Assembly (NCBI GenBank): GCA_000310025.1
Contig: FN649748.1
Coordinates: 3,720,123-3,750,443, forward strand
DNA: 30,321 bases
From: Ectocarpus siliculosus
Lineage: Eukaryota > Sar > Phaeophyceae > Ectocarpales > Ectocarpaceae
Reading direction: 5' to 3'
Below the pieces are notes generated by a model that did not search any database, was not told the origin of the DNA, and saw only the letters and a list, made by a program, of their open reading frames with translations. A program made the translations under genes and the position numbers. Below, piece after piece: positions 28,282 through 30,321 of this stretch. How positions within the stretch are numbered: position 1 is the stretch's first letter; each line of letters opens with the position of its first letter.

Positions 28282-30321
28282 CTTGGTTCTTTGGGGCACG
28301 ATGCTCTCTCTCCGTCAACCGTCGATACCCATAGGTCAGCCCCTGCCTATACTGTCTTCCTTGCGCATCACGCTCGAAATTACAAAAGTAACACGAGCAA
28401 CCATCGCCGCTGCAAGGGCTTGCAGCCGCCTCGCCACCCAACACGACCGGCAAGCGCTCAACTAAACGCGTACCCCGACCCCCCCCCATCCCTCTCCCAT
28501 TGGTGATCATTCCTGTGGGAACAATGCTCCGTCCTCTCGAGGACGCGTGGTCAATGGTCTCCTGTGACAACCAAGGCATGGAAAACATGAGCACGCCCCC
28601 CCGTCCTCCCCGGCTACATCGGGGTCCTCGCAGACAGGTAACAGACATTTCCAAACACTTTCCAGCCTCGTGTCGCAGCTACAGAATACTGGTATATACA
28701 ATGTGCTCGACCCCGCCTCTCTCCCCTTTTCTCTTACTGATTTTTTGTGCAGAAGAACTGCGCTCTTGGCGCCCTAGGTGTACAAGAACTTCCCAAAGAG
28801 GGCATAGCAAAGCCGTGCCCCTTGTCCATTTTGGTGCGCACATGAAAAACCCCGCAAACAAGTCCTGACCTGTTTAACGCCAGTTGGTGTCACATATGAT
28901 ACATACAAACGTTACCCCGAAAGTACAGGTGAAGACTGTCCGCTATACAGTGGGACGAAGCACACACCGCAAAAAAAGGATACTTGGCGCTAATTTTGTG
29001 AGCAGACAATCAACCTACGAGAATCAAACGGAGCACACCTGGGCATACGTACATGCCGTGCGCTCAACGAACATTGCACATAGTACACGCGCCGAAACAC
29101 AGCCGTGCAATAGCACCTCACAAGCACAAACAACATCTATGTACAGCAGTTGTAGCGGTCCCTCGAACGGTGGCGCTGTTTCCACGCACGCCGGAGGCGT
29201 TCCCGACAACAAACAAATCCGAATCCCATCATACGTCGACAACGCCTCCCCCGATCCCTCCAAAAACGCGCGTCGTTATCCTTGCTCGAACATTTTTGTT
29301 CGTGACAGCACAACATCAACCAACCAATCGTGTACAGGTATTGAATTGCTACGGTACATGGCACACTCACACACGTCTGCACAGACAGACAGATCGGACG
29401 AGTCAAAGATTGTGTCAAAAAAACGATGGATGCAAACCCTGTTGTCTCCTCCACCACTGGCTGCAATCGAGGCCGCGTTCAGCCGACACGACGTGGCAGC
29501 GCCGCAAAGCATTTCGTGCAATTCTCCTAAGTCGCGCTACACGCGGTCCCACCGCTCCCCCCTTTGTTTGCATGTTGCAAACCGAGCATCCTTTTGTACA
29601 TGCCAAAACCCAAACTCCACAACACGTTCAACCGTTGTGATACTCGTCCTTCCAACAGCAGATCTTACTCCTACCTTTGAGGTTTTTCAGTTGAAAGGAA
29701 GAGGGATTCCTCTCGAGGCGTTGTAAGCCAACCCCAACCCATCGATCTTCGAAACATAGCCTACAACAAAGAGACAAACTGGCGTTCGTGCTAAAGCCGT
29801 GCCTGCCGATCGCCCGCTTTCCCGGCTCTCGGGGCTGACAGCGAACAATACTTCAACCCCACGCTAAAACGTAGTGACAAGCTGCGGGGCAGACAAAAAC
29901 GCACCCGAAAAAACGTCGCGAACCAGAAGCTAGCTGTCATTCCCGTAGAACTCGCCCGGAATATCGCTGGGTGAAGCCCGTCGAACTGAGCCGTATGGAA
30001 GGGAGAGGGAGAACACGCGCTACAGTAGGTCGGCCGCCTACTCTACGCGACAACTCTCGTCCACTGCAATGCACACCACAACAACAAAACGTCGAGTGTT
30101 TCCTTGGCCCACTCACGGCATACAGAGCGTATTATTTACACACACAGCATCAACAATATCAATCCCCGGTTGATCCTTTCTCCGCTCAACAGAGCAGCAC
30201 GGGTGCGATGTCATCATCGGATGCATCCAAGGCTCTCGCCCTATACACAACCTTCGACACGTGCTCCCAAGAGTCAAATTGACTACAGCAGCAGAACAGA
30301 CGCCCCCACCCCCCCCCCTGT
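28282..30321. other. Right end of the window, no gene recognised
   Basis: Several long plus-strand open frames (for example 28884-29726 and 29053-29640) overlap each other. They are rich in Ser, Thr, His and Pro, as expected of CA-rich DNA low in stop codons. None has a domain, splice logic or conserved motif that I can see. A poly-C run lies at the very end. Confidence 0.4.

Noticed and set aside
28884-29726. 280-aa plus-strand open frame
   Set aside because: It overlaps a 195-aa frame in another phase, has Ser/Thr/His/Pro-rich composition from CA-rich DNA, and shows no motif or hydrophobic pattern.

Overview
The window looks like nuclear DNA of an intron-rich eukaryote. Coding exons are short, introns run from about 0.25 to 3 kb with GT..AG ends, and spacers and introns carry CAG/CTG, GCC and CT microsatellites. 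A 100-N gap flanked by homopolymer-smeared sequence points to a Sanger-style draft assembly. Intron size, base composition and repeat style would fit a stramenopile, most likely a brown alga of the Ectocarpus type. That placement is inference, because there is no taxon marker gene here.

Layout. (1) 191-4577 is a complete, apparently intact DNA transposon of the pogo/Tc1-mariner type. It has a TA target duplication, terminal inverted repeats, a subterminal repeat array and a three-exon minus-strand transposase of about 796 aa with all three catalytic Asp. (2) 4857-5084 is a short TA-flanked MITE. (3) 5345-6390 holds the last two recognised exons (+) of a protein ending in a probable VASt (StART-like) domain. 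(4) 6391-9913 is mostly non-coding, with small tandem repeats. (5) 9914-22694 (-) is one ten-exon gene for a Popeye-domain membrane protein of about 706 aa, with a basic presequence-like N-terminus and a duplicated C-terminal module. Its introns hold MITEs, two long fold-back hairpins, duplicated exon edges and the assembly gap. (6) 23125-27266 (+) is a four-exon SDHC gene (succinate dehydrogenase cytochrome b560 subunit) with two MITEs in its last intron and a possible coding remnant in its first. (7) 27267-30321 has no gene I can name; one minus-strand open stretch is a weak candidate.

How it fits together. The Popeye-like gene and SDHC are head to head, with 430 bp between start codons, so they probably share a promoter region. 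Both predicted proteins begin with an Arg-rich, acid-poor segment, so a mitochondrial link is worth testing. The MITEs in the two genes have TIRs related to the ends of the autonomous transposon and sit at TA sites, so that element (or a close relative) is the likely source of the transposase that moved them.
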